Positions 1 through 10,889 of a stretch of DNA of 64,000 nucleotides are shown piece by piece. Each line of letters opens with the position of its first letter. The stretch's first letter is position 1. The position numbers and the translations under genes are program-made. The notes under the pieces were generated by a model. The model ran no database searches and had not been told where the DNA came from. It saw nothing but the letters and a program-made list of their open reading frames with translations. The stretch is from Isoetes taiwanensis (lineage: Eukaryota > Streptophyta > Lycopodiopsida > Isoetales > Isoetaceae), in assembly GCA_021234155.1 (NCBI GenBank), contig JAJEKV010000013.1:17551616-17615615 (forward strand). The letters run 5' to 3'.

Positions 1-1075
1 AATTAGATTTAGAAGCTTATGTTACTGCTCACAAAAGTAAATGTGCTTACTCTTATGATAGAAATTGGGACCAAATTGGTAATTTCTTCAGTGGCTTTAA
101 TATTTTTGTTTCAAATTTACATGTTGTCAATTCTAATGCTCCTTTTTCTGATTTTTTGGATAGAATATCTTGAATTTCTAAAAGGGGAGGGGAGAAATAA
201 ATTTGACTCTATGCTGAGCTATCATGAAGCCACCTTGTACTATAATAATACTGGGGTTACAGATCTGCAGACACCAGGGCCAGATGCATCAGATGATGAT
301 ATCAAGCTGTATGAGGTCAGGAGGAATAGCAGTGAGAAATCTTGGGCCAAAATCTATTGCAGGGAGGTTGTGCAGATGTACTGCCTCTTCAACTTTCTGT
401 TTATGTATCACTATTCTATTCTATTCTATTCTATTCTATTCCTTGACAGATAGGCAATTGAGCAGATATAGAGAGTTATATTACTCGCATAAGATGTTAG
501 CAGACCTTTATGGTACTCTACTGATTTTGATGGGGAAGGAGGATATACATCACTTGCTCATGGAAAATGGATCCGAATATAACAGTTATAAGTTTGGAAC
601 AGACAAGGGCTTTTATTGGGTGTACAACAAAATTTTCGACCACATCATGCACCAATGACTCTGCAATTTTCTGATGAGAAACCTCATACTTCATCTCATC
701 CTCCATACATTAAACCTCAAATCATGAACCAGTCAGATCTGCTGATGCTCAATAATTTGTCTTTTTTGTTTAACATCAAACTTAGGTACTTGGAAAATTA
801 TAAGGTTTTTGCAGGTGTTTCTGGATCTCATTGTTGGAATCTAGGACGGTATAAAATGGAGCTCTCTCACAGGGGGCAAAGCAGAACTTTATATACACTT
901 TGACAACTCTATTGGTCTGCTACTATATTTTGAACTGGTTGCTATTCTTATTGCAACTATTACTTTCTTTTTGGATTATTATACCAAATCCTTTGCTAAT
1001 GTGGAATTTTCTATTCCCTTTAGTAAGACTATTGTATGGCTTTAATTAATTAATGGAAAAAACATCTCTCACCTT
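1..1075. other. No recognised gene; short unassigned ORFs
   Basis: Several overlapping short open frames are present, for example 19-453 and 616-903, but none shows a motif I recognise. The best-looking peptide, around 505-720, has no family I can name. The stretch ends in a 26-base A run at 1076-1101, so it could be the 3' part of a retroposed copy. No target duplication was found to prove that. Confidence 0.3.
411..442. repeat. (CTATT)n microsatellite
   Basis: Six head-to-tail CTATT units are visible. The same pentamer ends the LINE-like tails at 2,500-2,573 and 52,225-52,300 and recurs at 24,489-24,512. It may therefore mark the 3' end of a LINE or SINE copy rather than independent slippage. 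Confidence 0.85.
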
Positions 1076-1101
1076 AAAAAAAAAAAAAAAAAAAAAAAAA
1101 A
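1076..1101 (+). repeat. Poly(A) run
   Basis: Twenty-six consecutive A residues follow the sequence CTCACCTT. The run is typical of a retroposon tail on the plus strand, but the source sequence upstream is unidentified. Confidence 0.6.
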
Positions 1102-1310
1102 GGTAAATAGTGGCAAAAAATGCAAATGAAAGCATCTGTGCGGTATTGTTCTGCGAACCCCAACGAATCATAGAGCTATTGCAGATATTGTACCCACTGC
1201 TCTGAAGTGATGTTCTGCATATGCTGCAAAGGCTTGTGCAATACCCTTCGCCAGAAAGTCCTGGGATGATAGTCCTAAAGGTAGAACATTTCTCGCTGAT
1301 GTTCCACATT

Positions 1311-1837
1311 TGTTAACAGGAAATTAAACCCAATTCAAGGACCTTGGACTTGGCCCAAAGGCCTTCATCAGCACACAAACTAACACACTTAACTCTGCCT
1401 CTCACCCAGAATTAAGAGAATTACAAGAACACTCACATCATAATAACATGAATAAAAATATTCAATATGCATTTCTTTATTGAAACTCAACAGATACAAC
1501 ATAATACTCACATAATCATGCTCTTCACTAATGATCTCTCTCTCCACACCTGATTCTCTCCAGTCTAGAGAAATGCCTATTTATAGATGAATGAGTGACT
1601 GTGTGGCAATGATATGGAACTGACATGGCACATGACATCGAAAAGTGGTAGTTTTTGTGCTTTTTCTGTGTGCCTTTTCATATGGATCAATGAGGCAATG
1701 ATGTGGTAGGATCACTGACATGGACCAATGGGAATATGAATAACATTTGGTGATGTGGACCCATGCCAATAATGATGTTGTTTTCAAATGTAATACTCAT
1801 AGCACTAATGCATGCAAAGGGTGGAAAACCCCTAACA
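1311..1837 (-). repeat. LTR (probable 3' LTR)
   Basis: The 527-bp block has TG...CA ends on the minus strand and an abutting polypurine tract at about 1838-1855. On the minus strand it carries CTATAAATAGG at about 1578-1590, a canonical plant TATA box well placed for an LTR promoter. Confidence 0.6.
1577..1591 (-). promoter_or_regulatory. TATA box inside LTR
   Basis: CTATAAATAGG is seen on the minus strand roughly 250 bp inside the LTR. It matches the plant TATA consensus and would direct transcription toward position 1311. Confidence 0.5.
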
Positions 1838-2499
1838 TATTTCCCCCAACCTTTTGATGAGAACCTGGGTTCTCATCACTCTTCTCACTAGGATGTTTGA
1901 TTTTAACCTTGGGTTTTGGTTCTTGATGAAGCAAGGTGCCATAATGAATAAGCATGTTTTTCTTTGGCAAAATCATCCATAAATTTTCCGTGTTGGTTTA
2001 TATGGCCCCGTTCATAATAATTAGTCCATATGAATGGATGAGGCGTGTGAATTGCTCAAGAGAAATCACATCTTTAGCATTCTTCATGTCATACTTGTTT
2101 GCATTTTCTGTGATTTGGAGTTCTTTAACATGAAGTCCTGTAGTTGAATTAACTTTTGGGACCACTTTTCCATAGGGTAATTTGTTGATGATGGGCATGT
2201 TTTCCGCTATATTCATAAATTTTTCTCTTTGGAATGCTTGAGGTATTCCCATGGGACCATTTCCAGAGTCATTATCTAATATCAACTATTCAATGTCTTC
2301 TTTAGCATGTTCAACAAAAGATTGATTTATCAACATCTTCTCAATTATTTGAATATATACTTCTTTTGCATCTGGTGTGCTTTCCATTCTATCGGCATCA
2401 ATCATAAGATGACTATCCCCATGTTCTCTTGTAATCTTATAGTCCACTTCCTTGTGTTCAAACACTAAATCATTAACTAGTATCTTCCACATTTCTCTC

Positions 2500-2573
2500 T
2501 TTTTGTTTGGGTCCCATAGGCCAATCGGTCTCCGTAGACGCTAAAAACTCTATTCTATTCTAGTCTATTCTTT
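2500..2573 (+). mobile_element. LINE-like 3' tail, 5'-truncated copy
   Basis: The block reads CCATAGGCCAATCGGTCTCC, then GTAGACG and an imperfect CTATT repeat. The reverse complement of 52,225-52,300 shows the same order (GGGCCCGATAGGCCGATTGG, TCTCC, ATAGACG, then CTATTCTAT). There it lies directly downstream of a LINE C-terminal coding fragment. This copy is therefore probably the 3' terminus of the same LINE lineage, heavily truncated at its 5' end. Confidence 0.5.
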
Positions 2574-3020
2574 GAATAATTTTAACTCATTTATTTGGAG
2601 TTCTTTAGTTCCTATAGGTTCATCAAGAGTCTTTTCATTATTTCCTATTTTGGGTGTCTCAACCTCATTGCTCATAGATTTGCCACTTCCACACGAACTT
2701 ACATCTAGATGGGACTTAGCATTCGCCTGGGCTGTCATTTGGTATCCTTGCTATTTACAATTGTGGTAGAGAACCTTAGTTATTCTCTCTTGTAGCATAA
2801 GAAAGCATCTTGCATGGTCTCCCCATGAATAATAGTCCACAAATCAGTACGTGGATGATACTTTCTTGTTCCTCAATGCTGATGAGCAGAATTTATAGAA
2901 TGCCATTTCCTTGCTGGATAGTTTTTCTTTGGCTTTTATTTCCATAGCATGGCAAAATGTACTGTCTTGTGGGCCTTGGACTCTCTAGTACCATTTTTGC
3001 ATTTTCATGGAAAGTTCTTC
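2574..3020. other. No gene recognised
   Basis: Mixed-composition DNA without a supported reading frame or repeat. Its right part merges into the LINE fragment that becomes recognisable at about 3,030. Confidence 0.4.
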
Positions 3021-3029
3021 CTCATGGGA

Positions 3030-4560
3030 AGGTAACTAGGCAGACAGACCGGTCGGCATACGCCTTTTAGGAGACACATGGGATGCCGTATTAAGGGGTT
3101 GGAAAAGCATTTGTTCTGGTGGTCTATAGCTAAGTTATCCATAGCTGGCCGCGTAACTGTAGCTAAGTCAGTTCTTAGTAGTACACATGTCTACATGCAT
3201 CTTGCGAATACCAAAGACAAAGATGCAGCTCATTGTTCGTACTGTTAGGAACTTTATTTGGGGTGGCATTGAAAAGGGAGCTAACGTTAAAATCAGTTGG
3301 GCCGAGTGCATTTTTCCTAAACTTTGTGGAGGGTTGGGAATGATTCACTCTCTTCTCCAAAGCAAAGTGCTGATTTCTGAGTTCATATGGTTGATCTTAA
3401 ATAATACTGATAATTCTCTAGGTCTGCATCTCATTTACCAGTTTTTGGAGATGTGTATTTCCTTTGGCTCTCCATCCATTAAGCCACTCCTTCCATGGGC
3501 ATTATAATATCCACTTTCTCCATACCCTAATACATCAAGAGATTATTAGCTGCTTGAGAGACTGTGCGCACTTTGTTTTAGTTCCATCTGATGACCCATA
3601 CCGATCCTATGTCTAACCGTTGGTGGATCCCTTTAGGTCAGCCAGGTAGATCGTCTCTTAGTCTTCTCTGTTCATCCATTGACGTAGTGTCGATGGTGAG
3701 CAGCGATGTGCTGACAATATCTGCATGGTACAATAAGATAAGGTTGTTGACTTGGAATGAGTTCAGATTGGGATTGTATCATTTGACAAAACGTATTTTA
3801 TATTCTTCCTCTAGGTCTACAAGGCATGGCTCCCAAGCTTTGGATGGAGAAGCAACTGGTATATTCGATATATGTTATCTTGCTTCAGCCTGATTTGCTG
3901 CCTTTATCACCAAAATGGCCTTTAGTTATCCATGAGCCTCATTGAAATGCAGTCTGGAAATGGGTATGAAATAAATTGCTGCATCTGAAGTTGTCTATCT
4001 TATGGTGGAAGATCATACATAGATGTGTGGGGGAAATACTACCATTCATAGATTTTGTCCAGATCTCTCCATGATTTGCCCTCTCTACATGCAAAGGGAT
4101 GAGACAATTGAGTACTGCTTCTTTTGTGTCAACATGTTCGGCCTGCTTAGCAGTGGCTTTGGATCCGAATAGTTAGCAGGTCCTATTGTTAGTCTACCCT
4201 AGTTCTTGTGACAAGCTAGAAAAGAGGGCTTTCCCTTTAGCATCTGCTTGGATTATTTGGTCCATTTGGAAGAGACAGAATCTCTTCATCTTCCAAGGAC
4301 AAGTCTTTCAGATACTCAAGTTCTCAATAATGCGTGTAATCCTATTGTGAAAGCTTATATATGCTCTTCCTTAAAAGATGACATTAAATAGTATCATTTG
4401 GGAGCACTATCTTCAGATCCATACTCATTCATAGTCAGTTGTGCTCTTGATGATATTCACTCTCTCATTTTCTGTGTTATGTATATGGTGGGTAGTTTTG
4501 TTCTAGTGTATATTTTCTCCATCGGATAAAAAATCTCCCATGTACTCTTTGTGTTCGAGG
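3030..4560 (+). mobile_element. L1-like LINE fragment, C-terminal part of ORF2
   Basis: The LINE ORF2 region after the RT core can be followed across several frames. At 3,110-3,190 it reads LSIAGRVTVAKSVLSSTHVY, the usual LS-AGR-LIKSVLSA-P-Y block. At 3,240-3,370 it shows NFIWGG, then ISWAECIFPKLCGGLGM and an LQSKVLISEFIW-like block. At about 3,995-4,140 there is a WW-I-H-R block followed by C..C....T-E-C-F residues of the zinc-binding RVT domain. At about 4,215-4,290 comes SAWIIWSIWKRQNLFIF, the conserved W-IWK-RN-IF block. The frame changes several times and stops are present, so the copy is dead. The endonuclease and RT catalytic core are not in this piece. Confidence 0.8.
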
Positions 4561-4930
4561 AGGGGGAAGAAAAACAGTTTGTTGCATAAATGCTCATGTC
4601 TATAGGCCATCTAGGCTTCTGCGGCATACTATTATTTCCTCGTCAAATTTGATTGGGCATAGTTTCTCTTTGAACTTCTGGAATACTTATTTGCGATTGA
4701 AATTCTTGAATTTTCTAGTTGTATTTCTATTTTTTTTTTTAACAAAAAGTACCACCATGGTTGTCTTGTTATCAAAGCAACAGTTCGGGTTTAGGAAGGA
4801 GCAACATGGCTTAGGGGCAAAAGGGGCCAAGTTAAGGCGGCTATTATAATGACAGTCGCAAAGTCCGTACTTGTCTTTCTTGCAAACTTATACATTTTAT
4901 AATAATTATACCATTCCCTGGAAGATGGAG
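4560..4930. other. No gene recognised
   Basis: Contains a T11 run near 4,730 and, at about 4,775-4,800, a short peptide QQFGFRKEQHG that faintly resembles the Q-GFRK block of LINE RTs. This is too short to annotate as an element. Confidence 0.3.
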
Positions 4931-5105
4931 ATGGAAGATTTTGTGCTAGAATCTTGTGTTTTATTGAGATTTGCAAGTACCCTTCAAGAATTGATGAAAA
5001 CAAGCTATGATGTTCACAATATAGCGTAGAGATGGAGATGGTATGCTTTACTGAGATTTGCAAGTACCCTTCAAGAATTGATGAAAACAAGGCTATAACG
5101 TTCAC
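4931..5105. repeat. Tandem duplication, two units of about 80-95 bp
   Basis: The phrase GAGATTTGCAAGTACCCTTC followed by AAGAATTGATGAAAACAAG appears at about 4,966-5,010 and again at 5,059-5,103. Each copy is preceded by GATGGAGATGG and followed by a GTTCAC end. The two units differ at a few positions. Confidence 0.8.
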
Positions 5106-5407
5106 TTGAATGAAGTCATCTTATTTCTACGTGGAATATTGAGACTCATAAAACAATGCCTTAGGCCACTTTTTTGTGTTTTCTTCTCATTGTCCAATTT
5201 TACAATTGGCAAAAATCAAATTTCACTTTCTTTACTCCAAGATATGCTATTATTTGCTAACGATAAACAGATGGCTAAGGCAGCACTATTTATACCCAAA
5301 GCAGAGCTCATCGAATCCCATGAATTGTGGTGCAATTTGCAAAAAAAGTATCGTATGTGGTGAACCAAAAAAGTTGTAATTTGGCCCTACCTCATCTCGT
5401 TAAACGG
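5106..5407. other. No gene recognised
   Basis: An open frame of 85 codons (5,106-5,363) is present, with no motif and no codon pattern that argues for a gene. Confidence 0.3.
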
Positions 5408-5716
5408 AAAACCCATGCTCTTCCCTTTCAATCTACTAACCAATTTGGCGTATATATCCTACCCACTAGAGCTTATATCTACTAGCCAGGTATCAAACAG
5501 GTGCTTTTTGGCCCTATTAGTGAGAAAAATCTTATCTCATTCATTATCCTGTGGTAAATCAAGAAATCTGTTATTGACCTTACCTCATCTGGTAAACGAG
5601 AAACCCACCAATTTAGCGTATATAGCCTACCCACTAGAGCATATATCCACTAGCCAAGCATCCAAAAAGCTGCATTTTGGCCCATTAGTGAGAGAAATCT
5701 TATCTCATTCATTTTG
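5408..5716. repeat. Tandem duplication, two diverged units
   Basis: The block ACCCACTAGAGCTTATATCT...TTTTGGCCC...AGTGAGA...ATCTTATCTCATTCATT at about 5,440-5,545 is repeated at about 5,610-5,720 with scattered substitutions. The units are roughly 180 bp apart. I see no coding potential. Confidence 0.75.
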
Positions 5717-5986
5717 GCACCAAATGTTATGTCATTCCTCATCACATTCCATTTAATGCTTCACTGGGATTGTGGCATATAGCCACTCGAGTGTATATCT
5801 AGTCTAAAACCATTTTAGCTCCATCAGCATATGTCCAAAAGATAGCAAACCAATTGCAACTCGAACAACCTGCCACTGCCATCATGTTTAACAAGCCACA
5901 CAAGAGTCATTAATCTAATCTCAGCCACTGTTCAATAAGCTTTTTAGACCACGAAGTTTTGAAATTCCAACACAGTAGTATAACTG
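5717..5986. other. No gene recognised
   Basis: No supported frame, repeat or regulatory motif was found. Confidence 0.3.
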
Positions 5987-7057
5987 TTGGATTCAAATAT
6001 TTGTCATGCCCATGTGATGTTTGATGGAACACATGGCAATTACATGTGGAAACATATGGTCTATCCTAAAATATTATATTTGCATGCTTGTGTTATTTTT
6101 AAAAAAGGAGAAAAAGCAAGAAATATAACGAAACAGAAAAAGGAGAAATTTGTGGTTTGTTTATACGGCCTGGGCAGTGAGCGGCAGCGTGATTTCGCAT
6201 GTGTGGTTGCACCTTCTGGCATCGAAATCACTGATCCGGACCGGATTGTTGCTGTGTTACCCAAAGAAGAATCCATTTTATTTGATAGTTGTGGCAGTGA
6301 CCGAAACCTTGACATCTGTGGCAGTGGCCGATATGCAGAACTAAAGCATCTCAGGTTTTATTTTGTTCAGTATTATCTTGTGCCAATCTGCTGTGTTATA
6401 TCCTATTCATGTGGAAACATATGGTCTATCCTAAGTTTATTTGAGTCTCTTGGAATAGAACTTAAGTTTAGTTCATCTTATCATCCTGAAACAGATGGTC
6501 AAACAGAAAGGACTAATCGAACTCTCGAAGCTATGTTACGAAGCTATACTGCAAATAAACCTACATTGTGGGAAGATTATTTTCCACTAATAGAGTTTGC
6601 CTATAATAGCTCCTTGCATGCTTCTACAGGTGTTACTCCTTTCCATGCAGCATATGGCTTTACTCCTCGGGCACCTACTAATTGGTTGGCAAATTCTCGA
6701 GTAGAGATGGCTAATCAAGTTGTCAAGGAGATGGGTGGTATTATTACTGCCGTAAGAGATAAGTTAAGTCATGCACAACTTCAACAAAAGAAGTTTGTTG
6801 ATCGCCATCGAAGACACTTAGAATTTTTGGTAGGAGAGAAGGTGTTGGTGTACATTGCACCACACCGTTATGCTTCCGTGAACAAGAAGTATCTAAAGTT
6901 ACGAGCAAGATACTTTGGACCTTATGAAATATTGCGCAAGTTCAATGATGTAAGTTGGATCAAGGGAAGTGGCTTTATGCTAGACGGTATTTTCTTTTAT
7001 TATGAAAAAGATATGCAATTTGTGTTGATATCTCAATGTTTTCTCAGCATAAGTTAA
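5987..7057 (+). mobile_element. Ty3/gypsy fragment: integrase C-terminal half
   Basis: From about 6,440 the translation is a Ty3/gypsy integrase. It includes the SSYHPETDGQTERTNRTLE block with the catalytic-Glu region, then WEDYFPLIEFAYNSS, TPFHAAYGFTPRAP and the downstream DRHRR...F-VGEKVLVY...KL-ARYFGPYEIL region. The upstream 5,987-6,400 part of the open stretch is not recognisable as integrase. No LTR, RT or chromodomain was found beside it. This is a fossil piece of an element, broken and incomplete. Confidence 0.8.
6043..6433. repeat. 26-bp perfect direct repeat flanking 340 bp
   Basis: CATGTGGAAACATATGGTCT plus ATCCTA occurs at 6,043-6,068 and identically at 6,408-6,433. The 339 bp between them do not read as integrase, whereas the sequence after the second copy does. 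The pair looks like a duplication or template-switch footprint inside the fossil gypsy fragment. Confidence 0.8.
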
Positions 7058-7374
7058 TGCACGAGTAATGATTTTGAAACTTTGATTCAGAATGTGGCTG
7101 GCTTCTTGCCATAGTTTATATTTGATGCCTATAGATAATCAAAGGAGCTTTCAATTGTTAAAATTTGCAGTGCTAAATATGTATGACCAGGATACATTAG
7201 GTTGGATCTTGATTAAAAAATGACATTAAAGACTAAAGTCAATAGACTTTGAACCATTGTTTGATGCTCCATCTTTAATTGGCTCGATTAAATGTATGGA
7301 ATGATAAGGCTACTGAGGGATTGACTGATGTAGCTAGAACTGCTAGTAGTTGATGCCTGAACTAATTGTCTCCT
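7058..7374. other. No gene recognised
   Basis: No supported coding frame or repeat was found. A T14 tract at 7,375-7,388 follows. It could be the A tail (minus strand) of the LINE remnant to its right. Confidence 0.3.
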
Positions 7375-7407
7375 GTTTTTTTTTTTAGATATTTCATTTC
7401 ATTGGTT

Positions 7408-7680
7408 TTACCAGTGTGGCATCTTATCTCTTAGTAATAAAAGGAGCAAAACTTTTGGCACTATGCATTCTGCATCAAAAACGCCAGACATACCCTGAAG
7501 ACGAGAAAATATAGAGGACCAAGCATGCCTGCAGTCATTAGTAAACTCAAAGTCCGACAAATATTGAGTGTTAAGCTTGAAATAGGTTCTTGTAGCTCGT
7601 CTATGCACTGGCGCTGTAACCGAAAGCCATTGTGGATTGTGATCAGATATGGAACTATCTAACATGTTTGTCCTTCGCAA
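7408..7680 (-). mobile_element. LINE endonuclease/RT-linker fragment
   Basis: The minus-strand peptide contains ISDHNPQWLSV, matching the SDH-P-end block of apurinic-type LINE endonucleases. It is followed by RR-TRTYFKLNTQYLSDFEF and C-W residues, the usual link between endonuclease and RT (F-LN--L-D-EF---C---W). Only about 90 codons are open, with no RT after them. A poly(T) tract at 7,375-7,388 may be the copy's A tail, suggesting an internally deleted LINE on the minus strand. Confidence 0.6.
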
Positions 7681-7694
7681 GTTACCCGGTAAGC

Positions 7695-8860
7695 TGCCCC
7701 ATCCGCTCTTAGTTGCATTATTCTATTTATCTTTGTTATCCCTTTACTTCTTTTGCACTCCGTTATTCTAGTATTTTGTCTCTCCTTCCTTGCTCTTCTT
7801 TCTGCATTCTTTCACTTGCTCCCTGTTCCCCATCAACTCCTTATCTATGCATTCTAGCTCCTTATCTGTGCATTTTGTTTTATTTGTTGCATTGACCTTG
7901 GGTTGATATATGTGCTATCAGGACCATTCTACAGAATATCATTTCTTTATTTCGTTGTGGTTGCATTGTTTCCTTCTTTGAGTTCCTTCGGCTTGTTGTT
8001 CCGTTTAACTTGGTTCATGTTATTCTCTTTTAGTCTAGTTGCATCATTCCGTCTTTGATTCTTTGTCTCTAGCTCTTTTTCTATTGGTGGTTAGGTTAGT
8101 TAGGGTTAGAGTTTCTTTTGCTAGTGTGGTGTTTTCTGGTTCATTAGTCATTTAAGATCTTTACGTTGTTGACGTCGTCATAGCCTTGTCTGTTATTTCT
8201 ATAGCTTCATTCCCCTACCGCGGGTTACATTGTGTCCTTCTTTTTTATGTTCCTTTGCATTGTTCCTTTGGTCCCTCCATTTTATGAACCCATGGATCAG
8301 ATTCCAGCTTTACTTGCTCATTCGGCTTCTTCATTGCTCCTATGTTTCTGTCTTTTTCTTTCCCTTTTTTGCTCCATTTTCTTGGGTTTCCTCTTGCTTC
8401 CATTTTACTCTGGTTGTTTTGATTGCCCTTTTTGCTCTCACCAAGCCATCCCCTCAAGTGGTCTGGAATAATTGCTTGCCCTTTCTGCCTCATTTGTCCC
8501 GATGCTCTCTTGTCTTTGTTGTCTCGTTAACCCCTTTTATCTCTGTGATCTCATCTTTTTGTTGATGTCTTGTATTCTAGCCATCCCGCCTCGATTTCAT
8601 CCGTTCTCCGGTTGGGTGCTCTTGCATGAAATTTTGCTTGAATCATTATGCATGGATGATATAGGTTGGGTATTTTTATCTTTGCTTTCAGAAGCATTTT
8701 GTCGTTAGGTGTTCTATGTAGTTTGTTGGTACGTTGATTCTACAATTTTGTTTTCTCGTGCTTTGGTGGTGGCCGTGAGTTGGTTTTTGTGTTCGGTTTT
8801 TATGCTTTTTTTTTATGCATTCCAGTTGTCCCGGGTTTCTTGTGCTCCTTTCCCTCTACT
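7695..8860. repeat. Left arm of large imperfect inverted repeat
   Basis: Pyrimidine-rich DNA whose reverse complement matches 10,075-10,889. Matching blocks include TTAGTTGCATTATTCTATTT, CATCAACTCCTTATCT, TTTGTTGTGGTTGCATTGTTTC-like text, GTGTGGTGTTTTCTGGTTCA and CCCATGGATCAGATTCCA. The match runs 7,695-8,460, breaks for about 345 bp that exist only in this arm, and resumes at 8,806-8,860. The open frames here arise from low-complexity T-rich sequence and are not genes. Confidence 0.85.
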
Positions 8861-10074
8861 ACAAACTAGGCTCAAAACATATAACTAGGCCTCACGATCC
8901 ACAAAGTTCCCGAGCCCCAAACCGCATCCAACCTTCGTCCAAGTCAGAATTGAGTAGACCAAAGCTGCACCTCGGCCCCCAACTCCTCAATGTCGACTCC
9001 CAACCCCCATCCCAACAAGAAGGGGTAGAAGTGAAAACTGAATCGCAACCACCTTAGAACCGCTTTGAAATTGGAAGAAAGAGGATTGCGCAAACTGCAA
9101 AACACAATCACACAGATGGTTAACGTGAAAAGGTTAAGAGCCATATGGCCAAGCATGCATCATGCTCGAAAGGCAAGCAGAGCACGAGAGTCTGACGAGA
9201 AAAAAATAGTAGAATATATAAATTATAAAGAATCCTCAAAAGCGACATTGCTATGCCGAGAGAGAAAATATATAGATACACTAGGCCCGACTGGGGGGGC
9301 TCTTCCCCTCAGTGCCCTCTGAAAGCCACAAAGCTACACCGAAGAGAAAATAGGCACATCCAATAGAAGAACCCTTTGGAGCCTACCCAGAAGCAACAAG
9401 TGCTACGCCGGGGGAGAGAGAGTAAAAGCACAACCAATCCGAGAAAAAACCCCATGGGAAAAGAGAGCAAGAGAGAAAATCTATACAAGAGATAATATAC
9501 ACAAGAATATACAAAGCAGGATCGAGAAGTCACCAAGAATCGTCGGAAGCTACATTGCTACGCCGAGATAGAGAGAAACACATATAGAGATATCTAGGGA
9601 CATATAAAGATACACCAGGCCTGACCACAAAAATATCCCCAAGAGAGAATATACACAAGAAAAAAGGGGGCCGCCCAAGAAGAATTGGCCCTAACGAGAG
9701 CTTTAACGTACCAATGTAAAGCCCAACCCAGATATCAGAGGAGGGAGGGGGAAACTCCACACAACAAAGAATTCAGCTCAAGGAAAACGCCATGAAGGAA
9801 AAGAAAGCCAAAAAAGTATATATAGATGACAAAGCCAAAACAAGAGCCTGCTCTATAGAAAGCACAAGCCACAGAAAGAGTGGATCCAAAATTGGCGTGG
9901 GGCCAAAACAGACGTCCCTTTCCCTAGAATGGTGGTGGTTCTCTTCACAGAAGAGAACCGTGGCATTCTAGGGAAAGGTCCTTGCACAACAACATCCGAC
10001 ACAAAGAGGAATCTACCTCCAAACTCCTCTCACAGGCCGAGACTATGGGAGACGAGGCGGGATGCCAATGCAAG
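8861..10074. repeat. Inverted-repeat spacer with dispersed purine-rich units
   Basis: The spacer is purine-rich on the plus strand. It carries several degenerate copies of a unit resembling GAAGCCACAAAGCTACGCCG followed by AGAGAGAAA (near 9,240, 9,322, 9,390 and 9,545). The 9,322-9,480 block recurs at 12,290-12,450. No convincing protein is encoded; reading frames are short and composition-driven. Confidence 0.6.
9917..9978. repeat. Near-perfect 62-nt hairpin
   Basis: The arm CCTTTCCCTAGAATG...GGTTCTCTTC is followed by a three-base turn and its reverse complement GAAGAGAACC...CATTCTAGGGAAAGG. The stem is about 29 bp with a small internal mismatch zone. The stem motif CTTTCCCTAGAAT recurs at 13,920-13,935 and, degenerate, at 12,683-12,700. 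Confidence 0.85.
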
Positions 10075-10889
10075 TAGAGGGGAAGGAGCACAAGAAACCC
10101 CGGGACAACTAGAATGCATAAAGCAAAAACTAGAGAGGATGGCGTGGTGAAAGCAAAAAAGGGCAACCAAAACAACCAGAATAAAATGGAAGGAAGAGGA
10201 AACCCAAGAAAATAGAGCAAAAAAAGGAAAGTAAAAGACGGAGACAAAAGAGCAATGAAGAAGTCGAATGAGCAAGGAAAGTTGGAATCTGATCCATGGG
10301 TGCTTAAAATGGAGGGACTAAAGGAACAATAAAAAGGAACAGAAAAAAGGACACAATGTAACCCGTGGTAGGGAAATGAAGCTATAGGAATAACAGACAA
10401 GGCCATGGTGTCAACAATGTAAAGATCTTAAATGACTAATGAACCAGAAAACACCACACTAGCAAAAGAAACTATAACCCGAACTAACCTAATCAGCAAT
10501 AGAAAAGGACCCAAAGACAAAGAATCAAAGACGGAATGATGCAACTAGACTAAAAAAAAATAACATCAACCAAGTTAAATGGAACAACAATCCGAAAGAA
10601 CTTAAAGAAGGAAACAATGCAACCACAACAAAATAAAGAAATGGTATTCTGTGGAATGGTCTTGATAGCACATATGTCAACCCAAGGTCAATCCAACAAA
10701 TGAAACAAAATGCACAGATAAGGAGCTAGAATGCCCAGATAAGGAGTTGATGGGGAACATGGAGCAAGTGGAACAACACAAGAAGAGGAGCAAGAAGGAG
10801 AGACAAAATACTAGAATAACAGAGTACAAAAAGAAGTAATGGGATAACAAAGATAAATAGAATAATGCAACTAAGAAGGCAGATGGGGC
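10075..10889. repeat. Right arm of large imperfect inverted repeat
   Basis: Reverse-complement partner of 7,695-8,860, with frequent single-base differences and one large length difference. Transcription across both arms would give a long imperfect RNA hairpin with a 1.2-kb loop. Confidence 0.85.

Larger units (their letters stand above)
1311..2492 (-). mobile_element. LTR retrotransposon fragment, 3' end (family uncertain)
   Basis: Read on the minus strand, a coding-like stretch (2492 to 1998) is followed by a purine-rich tract (AAGGTTGGGGGAAATA) and then by a 527-bp block that begins TGTTAGGGG and ends TTAACA. This is the order expected for the 3' end of an LTR element: last coding region, polypurine tract, 3' LTR. 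The coding stretch carries no integrase, RT or RNase H motif that I recognise, so Copia versus gypsy cannot be decided. The element is broken, and no second LTR lies in the window. Confidence 0.55.

Noticed and set aside
8230-8565. 111-codon open frame on the plus strand
   Set aside because: Low-complexity T-rich repeat arm with no conserved frame in its inverted partner.
9945-10406. 153-codon open frame on the minus strand
   Set aside because: It lies in the skewed inverted-repeat arm. The Phe/Leu/Ser-rich product reflects T-rich composition, and the matching arm does not preserve the frame.
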